Notes: generated by a model not told the origin, from the sequence alone. 64,000 bases of DNA from Acidobacteriota bacterium (GCA_003167215.1 PMTV01000014.1:62001-126000), one strand, 5' to 3'. Shown: positions 42,803 through 52,419, counted from the first letter of the stretch. Program-made: numbers and translations.

Positions 42803-45800
42803 ATGAAAACCTGGAAGACCGTGTTCCTGGCTGTGCTGCTCGGGTGTTCTTTGTTCGCGGCCGCGGCTGTGTTCGCGCAAAACACGCAGAACGGCGCCAT
42901 TCGTGGAACTGTCTTTGACACCTCTCACGCCTCCGTCGCCACCGCCAAATTGACGCTCACGAATCCTTCCACCGGCATTCGCCGTGAACTGCCGGTTGAG
43001 ACCGACGGCACCTACTCTTTCGACAACGTTGCGCCCGGTGAATACACCATCACTGCCCAAGCCGACGGCTTCGCCGTCACCACCGTGAAGCAAATCGTCG
43101 TCAACGTCGGCGGTTCCTTGCAGCTGGACATCACCATGCCGCTCAAGACCCAGTCGCAGACCGTCGAAGTCATCGCCAGCAGCGGTGCGATCGTGGACAC
43201 CAGCACTGCCGGCATCACCCAACTGCTCAATTCCACCAGCGTCGAGAACCTTCCCTTCCCCGGTCGTGATTATCGCGATATGGCCCTGCTCTCCCCCTCA
43301 GCTCAGGTCGTTCCGGGGTTGCGCGGCGGCATCCGCCTCGGCGGCCAGCAGAGCGACTACAGCGGCCTGGTTATCGACGGCGCGGACTCCACCAACAATT
43401 ATTTCGGAGAGAATTTCGGCTCGCTCGAAACCAAGAACCTCACCGTTCCGCTCGAAGCTGTCCAGGAATTTCAAGTCGTCACCAACGGCTTCGCTCCCGA
43501 ATTCGGCCGCGCGACGGGCGGCTTGCTCAACGTAGTCACCAAGTCCGGCACCAACGCAATCCATGGCGAAGCCCACGAATATTATCGCGGCGGCAACCTG
43601 ACCGCGAATGACGGCCTCGGTGAGCCTTCCAATATCGACAATCAAAATCAGTTCGGCGGTTCCGTCGGCTTTCCCATTCACAAAGACCGCCAGTTCCTTT
43701 TTCTCGCCACTGACATTCAGCGCGAAAACGGCCCGCTCGACACGGTCTTCTGCACCGCCGCCGATCCCGGATGCGCGGCATTTTTGGCATCAGCGGGTCC
43801 GATCATCGGGCCGCCAACGGCCGGCACCACTAACATCCTGCCCCCAGGTTGTTTAGCCGGAGCCGTGGGCGAGGCCCTCCTACCGGCGTGTTACGGTGTG
43901 CCTACCATCGGAGCCCTCAACGGAGCGCACAACCAATATCAGAATTTCTTTACCTTGCTCGGACACTATGACTATCAATTCAGTCCCGCAAATCATTTCA
44001 GTATTCGCGGCCTCGGTAGCCGCAACCACACCAATGGCTTCACGGGCGGCCAGGGACAAACCGAAACTCCTTACTCCATTGGCGCTGCTGAGAATTTCGT
44101 GAACCAGGGTGTTGGCGGCGTGTTTGCCCTCACCAGCGTTCTCGGTCGCAAGGTAAACGAAATCCGAGTGGAAGTCAGCGGCGAAACTCGCAAGCGCCAC
44201 GCAATCTTCAACGGCGCGCCTCAGATCCTAATCAACCAAACCGGCATGTCATTTGGACAACGTTTTTATCTTCCGAGCAACAATGACGCCGGAAAGTTCC
44301 AAGCCGCGGACAACTTCTCCTACTCTTTCGGAAGACACGATATAAAGTTCGGCGGCGACGTCGACACCTTCAGTGACCGGAAAGATACTTTCGTCGGATG
44401 GAGCGCAGGCGAGTACGAGTTCAACACCCTTTGCGATTTTGAACCCGGCCCCCTCGCTACGAACCCGTGGTGCGCCGTCAACTCCGGGGGCGTCCCGACA
44501 ACCGTCGGTCCGCCAACCCCGTTCTTCTTTGAGCAAGGACTCGCTTTGAACGGCGCTGCCAACACCACCCAACAGCAGCAGCTTGCCGAGCTCGTCAAGG
44601 CCAACACGCTATTCAACAACTATCAGACTGGCACCGGTCTGTATTGGCAGGATAAGTGGCAACTCACTTCTCGAATAACTTTGACCTACGGTCTCCGCTG
44701 GGACGGCACCTGGAACCCACAACCGCAATCCGCGATTCCCGGAAACACGGTTTGGATCGGCCAGGGCAGCTCCAGCAAGATGGTTTCTCCGCCCCAGCGT
44801 GTTCCTGACGACTTCAATCAGTGGGGTCCGCGTCTCGGCGTCGCCTGGAATGTTGGCGGTACCGAGCATCCTACCGTCGTCCGCGCAGCTTGGGGCCTGT
44901 ACTACGCCCAAACACCCTTGATCTTTTTCCCGACGATTGGCACTTCGAAACAAACGACCATTTTTTGTCCATCCACTTTCGCCCAATTCTGCGCGCCCCC
45001 CAGCGGGAATCCCACGAATCCGCAATTCCCTTATCTTTTCCCTTCGAGTCTTCCTATCGGAGCCAGCGACCTTTGCTCCAGCGTTGCAGGATGTCCGGGA
45101 ATCAGCTACGTGGATCCCGCTTTCCGTAACCCGCGAGTTTCGAATCTCACTGTCGGCGTAGAGCATTCGTTCACGAACACCTGGACCGTCTCAGCGAACT
45201 ATGCCTGGGTGCATTCCGCGGATTTGCGCACGGGTGGATTCAGTACCACTCAATGGTTCCGAAACTTTATCCCGATGGGTAAAGACGCGTTCGGCAGGAC
45301 ATTGATCGCTGGCACTGCAACGCAGGCAGCACCGGGCGACCCTATAACTCAGTTCGCTACTCCCCTTGATCCCACACTCTTTAGCGCCAGCGAGCTGGGC
45401 AGTTTTGGCCGCGGAAACTATCAGGAATTTGTGTTAGGCGTGAACAAGCGCTTCGCGCATCGCTATCAATTCTTCGCCAATTACACTTGGTCAAAAAACA
45501 ATGCGAATGCTTCCAGCGAGCGCGACACCGAAACGTTCTTCGGACCCCAGGATCCATTCAATCTCAACTTGGACTATGGGCGCGACGGCCTCGATATCAC
45601 TCACCAGTTCAAGGGTGGCATGGTCCTTGATCTCCCCTGGGGCTTCAATTTCAGCACGAACTTCATTCTTCACAGTGGTCTCGCCTACCCTGCTTATTCA
45701 AATGTGGACATCAACGGCGACGCCGTCATCAATCAATTCGCGAACAACGACCGGCCTACCGTTCAGATTGGCAGCGGAAAGCCATTTCTTCTGCCTGAGT

Positions 45801-46135
45801 ATCCCGGGCGCCAGCCTGCCTTCTATAACTGGGATGTGCGCATCGCCAGGGACTTCAGTATTAAGGAGCACTATTCGCTGCGCCTAAGTGCCGATTTATT
45901 CAACCTCACGAATGCCAGCAACTTGTACTCCGACCCCGACGTTTTTGGCTTCGTGGGTCCGACGAGCAACTCTGCTTGTACGCCCGTGAATGCAGCGCTG
46001 TATGCGAACATCACTTGCCCTTCACTGACGGCCATACCCAATCCACACAACACGCCCGGATACCGCACTGTTGACGAACTCGCTCCTGGCGCCACTGCGT
46101 TCGCCGCTCAATTCGGCGCCCGCTTCCAGTTCTAG
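42803..46135 (+). CDS. Oar-like TonB-dependent receptor with N-terminal carboxypeptidase-regulatory domain
   Basis: The 1110-residue outer-membrane protein has a signal peptide (VFLAVLLGCSLFAAAAVFA), a CarboxypepD_reg-like Ig domain (about 30-115; GAIRGTVFDTSHASVATAKL, VAPGEYTITAQADGF), a plug domain (about 130-245; LPFPGRDYRDMALLSP, GGLLNVVTKSGTNAIHGEAH) and a large barrel ending ... GARFQF with the terminal Phe needed for barrel assembly. This Oar-type layout is expanded in Acidobacteria, where members import sugars or peptides or fold at the surface. No exbB/exbD/tonB genes are in the window. The ligand is unknown. The stop at 46135 lies 26 bases before the next ATG. Confidence 0.93.
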   Translation: MKTWKTVFLAVLLGCSLFAAAAVFAQNTQNGAIRGTVFDTSHASVATAKLTLTNPSTGIRRELPVETDGTYSFDNVAPGEYTITAQADGFAVTTVKQIVVNVGGSLQLDITMPLKTQSQTVEVIASSGAIVDTSTAGITQLLNSTSVENLPFPGRDYRDMALLSPSAQVVPGLRGGIRLGGQQSDYSGLVIDGADSTNNYFGENFGSLETKNLTVPLEAVQEFQVVTNGFAPEFGRATGGLLNVVTKSGTNAIHGEAHEYYRGGNLTANDGLGEPSNIDNQNQFGGSVGFPIHKDRQFLFLATDIQRENGPLDTVFCTAADPGCAAFLASAGPIIGPPTAGTTNILPPGCLAGAVGEALLPACYGVPTIGALNGAHNQYQNFFTLLGHYDYQFSPANHFSIRGLGSRNHTNGFTGGQGQTETPYSIGAAENFVNQGVGGVFALTSVLGRKVNEIRVEVSGETRKRHAIFNGAPQILINQTGMSFGQRFYLPSNNDAGKFQAADNFSYSFGRHDIKFGGDVDTFSDRKDTFVGWSAGEYEFNTLCDFEPGPLATNPWCAVNSGGVPTTVGPPTPFFFEQGLALNGAANTTQQQQLAELVKANTLFNNYQTGTGLYWQDKWQLTSRITLTYGLRWDGTWNPQPQSAIPGNTVWIGQGSSSKMVSPPQRVPDDFNQWGPRLGVAWNVGGTEHPTVVRAAWGLYYAQTPLIFFPTIGTSKQTTIFCPSTFAQFCAPPSGNPTNPQFPYLFPSSLPIGASDLCSSVAGCPGISYVDPAFRNPRVSNLTVGVEHSFTNTWTVSANYAWVHSADLRTGGFSTTQWFRNFIPMGKDAFGRTLIAGTATQAAPGDPITQFATPLDPTLFSASELGSFGRGNYQEFVLGVNKRFAHRYQFFANYTWSKNNANASSERDTETFFGPQDPFNLNLDYGRDGLDITHQFKGGMVLDLPWGFNFSTNFILHSGLAYPAYSNVDINGDAVINQFANNDRPTVQIGSGKPFLLPEYPGRQPAFYNWDVRIARDFSIKEHYSLRLSADLFNLTNASNLYSDPDVFGFVGPTSNSACTPVNAALYANITCPSLTAIPNPHNTPGYRTVDELAPGATAFAAQFGARFQF

Positions 46136-46160
46136 TGAAGGTGCAGCGGCCGCGAGCGAA

Positions 46161-46667
46161 ATGAGCCGGAAGAGTCTGACCTTTTGGACTGTCGTCATCC
46201 TCGGCATTCTCATAATGGTTTGCGGCGCCAACAGGTGGACGATTTACGCGAAGCTATGGCACTGGAGGCACGGGGATGCGATTCAGTGCGGCGACCGAAA
46301 TATTCCGGTGCCGAATGGCTGGTTTCAAGCACGCTTTATACACGAATGCAATGTGACCGCGATGTTGCATCACAGAGAATTCGCCGTGGCGCGATTCTAT
46401 CCGCGAACAGATGCCCCATCCGCAAACGATGACCAATGGAGAAGAGATTATTCGAGCGAGATGATGAGAAATGGATACGGCATCGGGCGAATTTCGGAAC
46501 TAACTGTGGCTGGAATTCCTACTGTCTGTGTCGAGTCGAACAAGTCTTCGGATCCCAAAGACTTACACATCGTCTGCGCAGTTTCTCACCAAATGATGAT
46601 AATACTCGCTTACAACGACAGAAAATGCGAAAGTGACTTCTACAATATGCTCCGCGGGATGAAGTAA
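46161..46667 (+). CDS. Small membrane-anchored protein downstream of the TonB receptor
   Basis: From ATG 46161 the 168-residue protein has one N-terminal membrane span (about 8-24; WTVVILGILIMVCG) and a mixed extracytoplasmic domain (about 35-165) with four Cys (DAIQCGDR, IHECNVT, VCVESN, HIVCAVS and a last one in RKCESDF) that could form disulphides. The frame is open to 46071, inside the receptor gene, but that part is low-complexity and out of character. It follows the receptor by 25 bases and is likely co-transcribed. No family was recognised. Confidence 0.6.
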   Translation: MSRKSLTFWTVVILGILIMVCGANRWTIYAKLWHWRHGDAIQCGDRNIPVPNGWFQARFIHECNVTAMLHHREFAVARFYPRTDAPSANDDQWRRDYSSEMMRNGYGIGRISELTVAGIPTVCVESNKSSDPKDLHIVCAVSHQMMIILAYNDRKCESDFYNMLRGMK

Positions 46668-46744
46668 TTTCTCCGAATCAAAAAGTCCACAGCACGCGAG
46701 TCCTTCCAAAACGCGCTTCTCCGTGCTAGCGTAATTCTGGAGCT

Positions 46745-48331
46745 ATGATGACGACGGAGCACAAACGAGCGGCAGCCTGGCGCGGCGCAACGAAGTCCAG
46801 CGCTGGCCACAGGCTGGGTGTGTCGGGGCCCCGCTCGGCCTCTACTCTGCGCCTGATAGCCGACTCCTTAGGGGGTCGGAGCTTGAGCTCCGACTTAAAG
46901 CTGGCTCACCCCTCAGGGGTTTCAACCCTGGTCGCCGAGACGTCCCCTGAGGCTTCCGGGTTGATTGCTCTCACAAACCGCTCAGGACACCTAATCGATT
47001 GTTCAGCCTTACCAGCAAATAGCGGCGAAATCGCTGGCCGATCCGGATCGCCTCTTACCTCAAATCTGCTGCCGTTTTCCGGAATTTCTAATCGAGAACA
47101 TCATTTATTAGAACACCCGCTAACTTATAGAAAACAAACAACGGCCCCCCGTTCTAATCGAGAACTTTCAACCAATCGCTTTCGCGACATTTCGCTGTCA
47201 ACTCTCCCGCGAAAGCGCGCTTTTCCGCTCACCACTTTCTCAAAGTGTGTTCTCTTCGCGCTCCTTATTTTTGCCGTTGTCGCCGCCGCATCCCCCCTAG
47301 CGGCCCAGGAAAAGCGCAAGATTATCATTGACCAGGATTGCGCTGGCCCCGGTGGAACTGACACTCAAGCCATCCTCGCGCTCGTCCAGTCGCCCGATAC
47401 CGATGTACTTGGCATCACCATAGTCACCGGTGACGCTTGGCGCGACGAAGAAGTCCAGCACGCTTTGCGTCTTCTCGAAATTATCGGCCGCACGGATATT
47501 CCCGTCATTCCCGGCGCAATATTCCCTCTCGTGAACAGCAAAGAATACATCGCGCGGTGGGAAACGCTCTACGGCAAGGTCGTTTATCAGGGCGCGTGGA
47601 ATTTTGCCAAGCGCCACCCCGTGCACGGCCCGTTTGAAGTTCCGCCCATGCCTGAGGGTGCGCCCACTACAAAAGCTTCCACGGAAGGCATCGCGCATTT
47701 TCTGCTGCGCATGGTTCATCAATATCCTCACCAGGTCACAATTTACGAAGGCGGTCCGCTCACAAACCTCGCTCTCGCGCAGGCCATCGATCCTCAGTTT
47801 GCATCCCTCGCCAAAGAGCTCGTCTTGATGGGTGGCAGTTTGAATCCGCAAACCGATGACCCCGAATTCACCATGACGCCCCGCCGCGAATTCAATCTGT
47901 GGATGGACCCAGAAGCTTCGCGCATCGTCCTTCACGCGCCTTGGCCGCGCATCGTCGTAACCACCGTCGATATTTCGCTGAAGACCAAGATGGACAAGGA
48001 TTTAATTTCGCAGATTGGCAAGAGCCAGTATCCCGCGGGTCAGTACACCGCCAAATACGCCGAGGACAATTATCTGTGGGACGAGCTAGCGTCCGTTGCC
48101 TGGCTCGATCCTTCGATCATCACCAAGTGGAAAAAACTCTACCTCGACGTTTCGATTGACCACGGCGCGTCCTACGGCGACACCCTCGTCTGGAACGAAA
48201 CCACTCGCCCTCACATGGGCGAACGCGAAGTGGAAATACAGGACGATCTCGACAAACAAAAATTCTACAAAGAATTCGTAGATCTCTTAACACGTCCCAC
48301 GCCCCCAGCCACGACCCACCCAGATCACTAA
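46745..48331 (+). CDS. Exported nucleoside hydrolase-like protein with doubtful N-terminus
   Basis: The frame from ATG 46745 (GGAG just before) gives 528 residues. The enzyme part begins only near residue 160: a signal peptide (TTFSKCVLFALLIFAVVAAA), then IIIDQDCAGPGGTDTQAIL, the calcium-binding N-terminus of the inosine-uridine hydrolase fold in a GPGGTD variant, ITIVTGDAWRDEEVQHALRL and IYEGGPLTNLALA. It would release the base from nucleosides outside the inner membrane. The first 150 residues are translated from a palindromic repeat element and low-quality sequence, so the native start is probably near 47190, where only CTG 47195 or ATT 47189 are in frame. The element may have been inserted between the old start and the gene. 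Confidence 0.75.
   Translation: MMTTEHKRAAAWRGATKSSAGHRLGVSGPRSASTLRLIADSLGGRSLSSDLKLAHPSGVSTLVAETSPEASGLIALTNRSGHLIDCSALPANSGEIAGRSGSPLTSNLLPFSGISNREHHLLEHPLTYRKQTTAPRSNRELSTNRFRDISLSTLPRKRAFPLTTFSKCVLFALLIFAVVAAASPLAAQEKRKIIIDQDCAGPGGTDTQAILALVQSPDTDVLGITIVTGDAWRDEEVQHALRLLEIIGRTDIPVIPGAIFPLVNSKEYIARWETLYGKVVYQGAWNFAKRHPVHGPFEVPPMPEGAPTTKASTEGIAHFLLRMVHQYPHQVTIYEGGPLTNLALAQAIDPQFASLAKELVLMGGSLNPQTDDPEFTMTPRREFNLWMDPEASRIVLHAPWPRIVVTTVDISLKTKMDKDLISQIGKSQYPAGQYTAKYAEDNYLWDELASVAWLDPSIITKWKKLYLDVSIDHGASYGDTLVWNETTRPHMGEREVEIQDDLDKQKFYKEFVDLLTRPTPPATTHPDH
46795..46960. repeat. Palindromic REP-like element in front of the nucleoside hydrolase
   Basis: The stretch holds GTCGGAGCT-TG-AGCTCCGAC (46875-46894), a 9-bp perfect inverted repeat, then CAGGG (46914-46918) and CCCTG (46926-46930) around GGTTTCAA, and several CCCCT/AGGGG runs. 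GC-rich palindromes of this kind are scattered as multicopy intergenic elements in acidobacterial genomes. Only one copy is in the window, so repetition must be checked elsewhere. It passes through the long reading frame at 46745 without a stop by chance. Confidence 0.55.
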
Positions 48332-48360
48332 AATGACTCTCAACGCGACCCTCTCCCCCG

Positions 48361-48392
48361 CCTGTCATTCCGAGCGCAGCGAGGAATCTGCT
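48361..48392. repeat. Interspersed intergenic repeat of the CATTCC-GAGCGCAGCGA-GGAATC type
   Basis: Between two converging genes, 30 bp after the nucleoside hydrolase stop, lies CATTCC, GAGCGCAGCGA, GGAATC. It is an imperfect hairpin in which ATTCC pairs with GGAAT. This motif is a well-known multicopy intergenic element in Acidobacteria and some other phyla, and its false translation RFLAALGMT appears in many databases. It may act as a bidirectional 3' end structure. Confidence 0.65.
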
Positions 48393-48456
48393 CTTCTCTT
48401 TTTTGAGCACGACACGGAGCGAGCCGGCCAGCCGCTGCTCCGCATTGCGAACGCAA

Positions 48457-49770
48457 TCAAGGCCGCGCGACGTGCCCGGAAAGCGCCGCCAGAGCGCGCT
48501 GGTAGTCGGGCTCGTCCGGCGAAAGCGCCGCAGCTTTCTTGTACGCCGCCAGCGCATGCTCCTTGTTTCCACGCTGTTCGTAAATCGCGCCCATTTCGAA
48601 AAATGCGTCCGACTCCTTCGGATTCACAATCGTGGTTCGTTCGAAAACCGCGAGCGCTTGCTCCGGCTTTCCTTGCTTCTCAAAGATCTTCCCTTGCACG
48701 TAAAGAAAATCCGGTTGATAAGGATCGTGCTCCAGCGCTTTCGAAATCGACTCGCTCGCTTTCTCAATATCGCCCGCCGAGTAATATAGTTTTGCAAGCT
48801 GCGAATACGCCGCGCCATACGTTGCGTCCTTCGCAATGGCCTGCTGCAACAGTTCCAGCGAGCCGGCGAAATCATTCTTTAACGCCAGCTCGTTCGCTTG
48901 CTGCACCAGGTGCTTCGCCTGTGTCTGGTTTTCTTTCGTCTCGCGATCGTTTTTCGAAGAGGCTTCAAACGCCGCCAGTGTTTTCTGCGCCTGCTCGGAT
49001 GCTCCCGAGCATTCGTACGCGCGGGAAAGCAAAAACAATGTCTCCGAATCCTCTGACGACATTTCGAGGAGAGGTTCGAGTGTGGCAATCGCCCGCCGGC
49101 AACGCTCCTCGGTTTGTTCGGCTGCTTCGCCCTGCGGCGCGCGCAGAAGAACTTTACCCAGCAGCAGTCGGCCCCGCGAATTCCGCGGCTGCAGCTCGAC
49201 AACTTTCACTGCATCCGGCAGCGCCGCTGCGTCCTGATTCCGGTCGGAATAAATTTTTGCCCGCGTGTAGTAAGCGAGAGCGTTCTTGGGGTCGCGCGCC
49301 AGAACCTTCGCGATTTGCGCCAGCGCGCTGTTCAAATCTCCCTTCGCCTGGTAAGCGACAGCCAGCCGGTTACGCGATTCGACATCTGAAGGCGCAATCG
49401 CAAGCGCCGCGCGCAAATGCGCTATCGCTGCGTCATAAGTCTGCAGTTCTATTTCGAGATCGCCGAGCGCGGCGAGCGGCTTTGCGCTCCGCGCATGTTC
49501 GGCGCGAGCACGTTCCAGAATTTGTTTTGCTTCGGCGTAGTTGTGCACGCCGCGATAGGCTTGCGCGAGGCCGATTTCGGCGGCTAGATTCTGCGGCGAG
49601 ACCCGCAATGCCTCGTCGTAACTCGCAATTGCTGCGGCCCAATCTCCCGCAAACGCTTTGGCATCCGCCTGCCGCCTCAGTTCCTGCGCTTGCTGCAAAG
49701 GCGCTTGCGCGTTTGCCGAGGAGCTTCCAAGCAGCAAGAGAAACCCGCAGAAAAGAAATCTATGAAACAT
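48457..49770 (-). CDS. Secreted tetratricopeptide-repeat protein
   Basis: From ATG 49770 the protein has 437 residues. The signal peptide MFHRFLFCGFLLLLGSSSANA sends it to the periplasm. About ten TPR units follow, recognisable by the W/L-x-x-A-x-A-x-Y/L patterns: DWAAAIASYDEALRVSPQN, NYAEAKQILERARAE, DLNSALAQIAKVLARDPKN, DFAGSLELLQQAIAKD, DIEKASESISKALEHDPY and GKPEQALAVFERTTIVNP. It should act as a protein-binding scaffold. The gene converges on the nucleoside hydrolase and diverges from the permease gene, so no operon partner is evident. The frame is open to 49854, ahead of the signal peptide. Confidence 0.85.
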   Translation of the reverse strand: MFHRFLFCGFLLLLGSSSANAQAPLQQAQELRRQADAKAFAGDWAAAIASYDEALRVSPQNLAAEIGLAQAYRGVHNYAEAKQILERARAEHARSAKPLAALGDLEIELQTYDAAIAHLRAALAIAPSDVESRNRLAVAYQAKGDLNSALAQIAKVLARDPKNALAYYTRAKIYSDRNQDAAALPDAVKVVELQPRNSRGRLLLGKVLLRAPQGEAAEQTEERCRRAIATLEPLLEMSSEDSETLFLLSRAYECSGASEQAQKTLAAFEASSKNDRETKENQTQAKHLVQQANELALKNDFAGSLELLQQAIAKDATYGAAYSQLAKLYYSAGDIEKASESISKALEHDPYQPDFLYVQGKIFEKQGKPEQALAVFERTTIVNPKESDAFFEMGAIYEQRGNKEHALAAYKKAAALSPDEPDYQRALAALSGHVARP

Positions 49771-49887
49771 GGGCGAAGTATAGCATTCGCACTTTGCCTT
49801 TTCGCTTGACGCGCGTAGCGCCAGAGAACTATAAGCAGCCACTGCACGACTCATCCATCACGCGCTGGTGCTACCAAGAGGAATTTA

Positions 49888-50868
49888 ATGTTCACGCCGC
49901 ATGACGCAACCCTGGCTTTGATCATGATGGTAACCAGTGCAATCTGCTGGGGTTCCTGGGCCAATACCTTCAAAGGCGTGAAGAACTACCGTTTCGAACT
50001 GTTCTACTGGGACTACGCGGTCGGAATTTTTCTTACCTCACTGATTTTTGCATTCACGCTGGGTAGCAGCGGAAACAACTCTTCTAGTTTCTTGAACAAC
50101 GTGCACGCGGCCGACGCTTCCAATATCGGCTGGGCCTTGCTCGCCGGAGTGATCTTCAACCTCGCGAACCTGCTCCTGGTCGCCGGCATCGATATGGCGG
50201 GTTTGGCCACCGCTTTTCCTGTCGCCATCGGCATCGCCCTGGTGGTCGGCGTGGCCCTGAGTTACGTTCAGCAACAAAAGGGCGATGTAAGGATGCTGGC
50301 AGCAGGCGTATTGTGCGCCGTCGTCGCAGTAATTCTCGACGGAAAAGCTTATGGCGAGGTAAGCAAGGGCAAAGAAGTCTCGCGAAAGAGCATCATCACC
50401 TGCATCGTCTCCGGCGTGCTGATGGGGCTGTGGGCTCCCTTCTCCACTCGCGCTCTCACGCACGGAAACACGCTCGGGCCCTACAGCATCGCTGTGTTTC
50501 TCACCGGTGGCGCTCTGCTCTCCTGCTTTATCTGGAATGTGTATTTCATGAAGAAGCCGCTCGTGGGCTCGCCGGTAGGCTTCGGCGGATTTTTTCGCGG
50601 CCCCACCAGCGGCCATTTGCTTGGCCTCACCGGCGGAGCGATATGGACCACCGGAACTGTTTTCAACCTGGTGGCCGCAAACTTCACCGGCGTCGCAATT
50701 TCCTATGCCATCGGCCAATCTGCACCGATGGTCGCGGCGCTGTGGGGCATCTTCGTGTGGAAAGAATTCGCCGGAGCAAACAAACGGGCGACGGCCTTCC
50801 TCGCCCTGATGTTCATTTTTTACATCCTGGCAATCCTGCTTATCGCCCGCGCCAACACCGCGAGCTAG
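49888..50868 (+). CDS. GRP/ureide-permease-type transporter of the drug/metabolite fold
   Basis: The 326-residue membrane protein has ten hydrophobic spans. The opening MMVTSAICWGSWANTFK and YWDYAVGIFLTSLIFAFTLG, and the later NLANLLLVAGIDMAGLATAFPVAIG, fit the GRP sugar and plant ureide permease families, which belong to the drug/metabolite transporter fold. AGAGGA precedes ATG 49888. The substrate is not fixed by sequence. Flanking a nucleoside hydrolase (46.7 kb) and an amidase (50.9 kb), uptake of nucleobases, ureides such as allantoin, or ribose from the hydrolysed nucleoside is plausible. It converges on the amidase with an 18-base gap. Confidence 0.82.
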   Translation: MFTPHDATLALIMMVTSAICWGSWANTFKGVKNYRFELFYWDYAVGIFLTSLIFAFTLGSSGNNSSSFLNNVHAADASNIGWALLAGVIFNLANLLLVAGIDMAGLATAFPVAIGIALVVGVALSYVQQQKGDVRMLAAGVLCAVVAVILDGKAYGEVSKGKEVSRKSIITCIVSGVLMGLWAPFSTRALTHGNTLGPYSIAVFLTGGALLSCFIWNVYFMKKPLVGSPVGFGGFFRGPTSGHLLGLTGGAIWTTGTVFNLVAANFTGVAISYAIGQSAPMVAALWGIFVWKEFAGANKRATAFLALMFIFYILAILLIARANTAS

Positions 50869-50886
50869 CCGTGGAACTCTCACAAG

Positions 50887-52308
50887 TTAGATCGGCGGGC
50901 GACGGAAGCCGCCGCATGCATCTTCAATTTTCGCGGCGACCGCGAGCACGGCTTCCTCTTCCCACGGGCGGCCAACAATCTGCACGCCGATTGGTAAGCC
51001 CTCTGGAGAGCGGCCTACCGGAACCACCGCAGCGGGATTCCCCAGAAGGTTAAACCACTGCGAATAGCTCATCGCTTTCAAATACTCGACTTTGCGCTCT
51101 TGTACCGTCCATTCCCGTTCGCCGTGGCGGAACGCCGGCACGGCACACGCCGGGCATATAAGTATGGGGAACTCTTCCATCTTTGCCAGCAGGTTGGCGC
51201 GGAGCACGTCGCGAGCGAGAAGCGTGTTCAAGAGTTCCTGCGCGGTGAGCGGAGGCAGTTCGGCAACTTTCGCGCGAAATGCGCGCAAGATGGGACTCAA
51301 CTCCGCTTCGTGACTTTCGATTGTCGGCGCAAAGGCCATCTGGCCCGCGCGCCCGAACAGATTCCACCAGAGTTGCCACACTCGGTCGAGATTCTGAGGC
51401 CGCCACTCAGCCACCTGAAATCCCTGGCTACGCAAAGCTTCGACTGCGGCGCGCACGGCTGCGGCGGTTTCAGGAGTGACGGGGGTCGCATCGTCATCCA
51501 CAAAATAGGCCACCCTGAGTTCCCGAATTTCCTGCGCGCTCCAACGCCTCAGTGGAACCGGAGCAGACGCCGGATCGCCGGGATCTGGCCCGGCCATCAC
51601 CTCAAACAGTCTTTCCACATCTCGAATCGTGCGCGCCATTGGACCAACCACTCCGAGCTGCGCAAACGGCCCCGCGGACCCGGGGAAATGCCCGGTGGAA
51701 GGAATGCGGCCGGGTGTCGGCTTCAGCCCGCAAATCCCAGTGTAGTGCGCGGGTATGCGAATCGATCCTCCACCGTCACTGCCCACTCCTCCGGCGGAGC
51801 AACCCGCAGCGATGGCCGCCGCTTCGCCACCACTTGAGCCGCCCGGCGTGCGCGAAAGATCCCATGGGTTATTCGTTCGCCCATAGAGCAGGTTGTCGGT
51901 TTCGTATGCCATCAGAAATTCCGGCACGTTTGTATTTCCCAGAATGATGGCGCCCGCCGCCCGCAGCCTTTTCACCAGGGGCGCATCTTCGGGAGGAATA
52001 TTTCCCTTCCTTAAGATGCTGCCGCATTCGCATGGTAAGCCCGCGACGTCGATAGAACTCTTAATTGAGATTGGCACACCGTGGAGCGGGCCGATAGAAT
52101 TTGATTTTGCGCTGGAGCTGAGCGCGGCCTCCGCAGACTTCGCCTGTTCGCGCGCTCGCTTTTCATCGACCGTGACGAATGCGTTCACCTTTGGATTCAA
52201 CTGTGTGATTCGGGCCAGGTGCGCGTCGACTAATTCGACCGGAGATAATTTCTTGGCGCGAATACGTTCAGACATTTCAGTGAGCGAGATGTAAACGACG
52301 TCGTCCAC
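50887..52308 (-). CDS. Amidase of the amidase-signature family
   Basis: The 473-residue cytosolic enzyme starts at GTG 52308, with AGGAG upstream. The amidase-signature catalytic triad is visible: Lys in PISIKSSID near 80, the cis-Ser and nucleophile Ser in [14 protein letters not shown] near 150-180. It is followed by [21 protein letters not shown], the substrate-cleft region (in part), and [16 protein letters not shown] at the end. Family members hydrolyse amide bonds in ureides, aryl and alkyl amides or act in Glu-tRNA(Gln) amidation; the lack of gatA/gatB neighbours favours a metabolic role. It converges on the permease at 49888-50868. Confidence 0.88.
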   Translation of the reverse strand: MDDVVYISLTEMSERIRAKKLSPVELVDAHLARITQLNPKVNAFVTVDEKRAREQAKSAEAALSSSAKSNSIGPLHGVPISIKSSIDVAGLPCECGSILRKGNIPPEDAPLVKRLRAAGAIILGNTNVPEFLMAYETDNLLYGRTNNPWDLSRTPGGSSGGEAAAIAAGCSAGGVGSDGGGSIRIPAHYTGICGLKPTPGRIPSTGHFPGSAGPFAQLGVVGPMARTIRDVERLFEVMAGPDPGDPASAPVPLRRWSAQEIRELRVAYFVDDDATPVTPETAAAVRAAVEALRSQGFQVAEWRPQNLDRVWQLWWNLFGRAGQMAFAPTIESHEAELSPILRAFRAKVAELPPLTAQELLNTLLARDVLRANLLAKMEEFPILICPACAVPAFRHGEREWTVQERKVEYLKAMSYSQWFNLLGNPAAVVPVGRSPEGLPIGVQIVGRPWEEEAVLAVAAKIEDACGGFRRPPI

Positions 52309-52390
52309 TTCGACCTTTCTCCTATTTCGCGAGCCGCCGAGTCTAACACGCGCGACGCAATTAAGCCGCGTCAGCGAAAATGAACCGCGA

Positions 52391-52419
52391 TTGACAGGCC
52401 TTCAACTTAGGGTGAGAAT
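52391..52419 (+). promoter_or_regulatory. Candidate sigma-70 promoter for the cytochrome operon
   Basis: TTGACA (52391-52396), a 17-base spacer and GAGAAT (52414-52419) give a perfect -35 and a four-of-six -10. A transcript starting near 52427 would have a leader of about 67 bases before ATG 52494. It lies in the 185-bp divergent gap with the amidase. A second ATG at 52509 has the better ribosome site (GAGAGG, 7 bases earlier). Confidence 0.45.

Noticed and set aside
46795..46960. Reading the palindromic element as a rho-independent terminator
   Set aside because: The palindrome lacks a T-run and lies inside a frame that stays open; it looks like a scattered repeat.
48333..49904. A 523-codon plus-strand frame antisense to the TPR protein
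   Set aside because: It begins in the interspersed repeat and crosses a gene with ten clear TPR units on the other strand.
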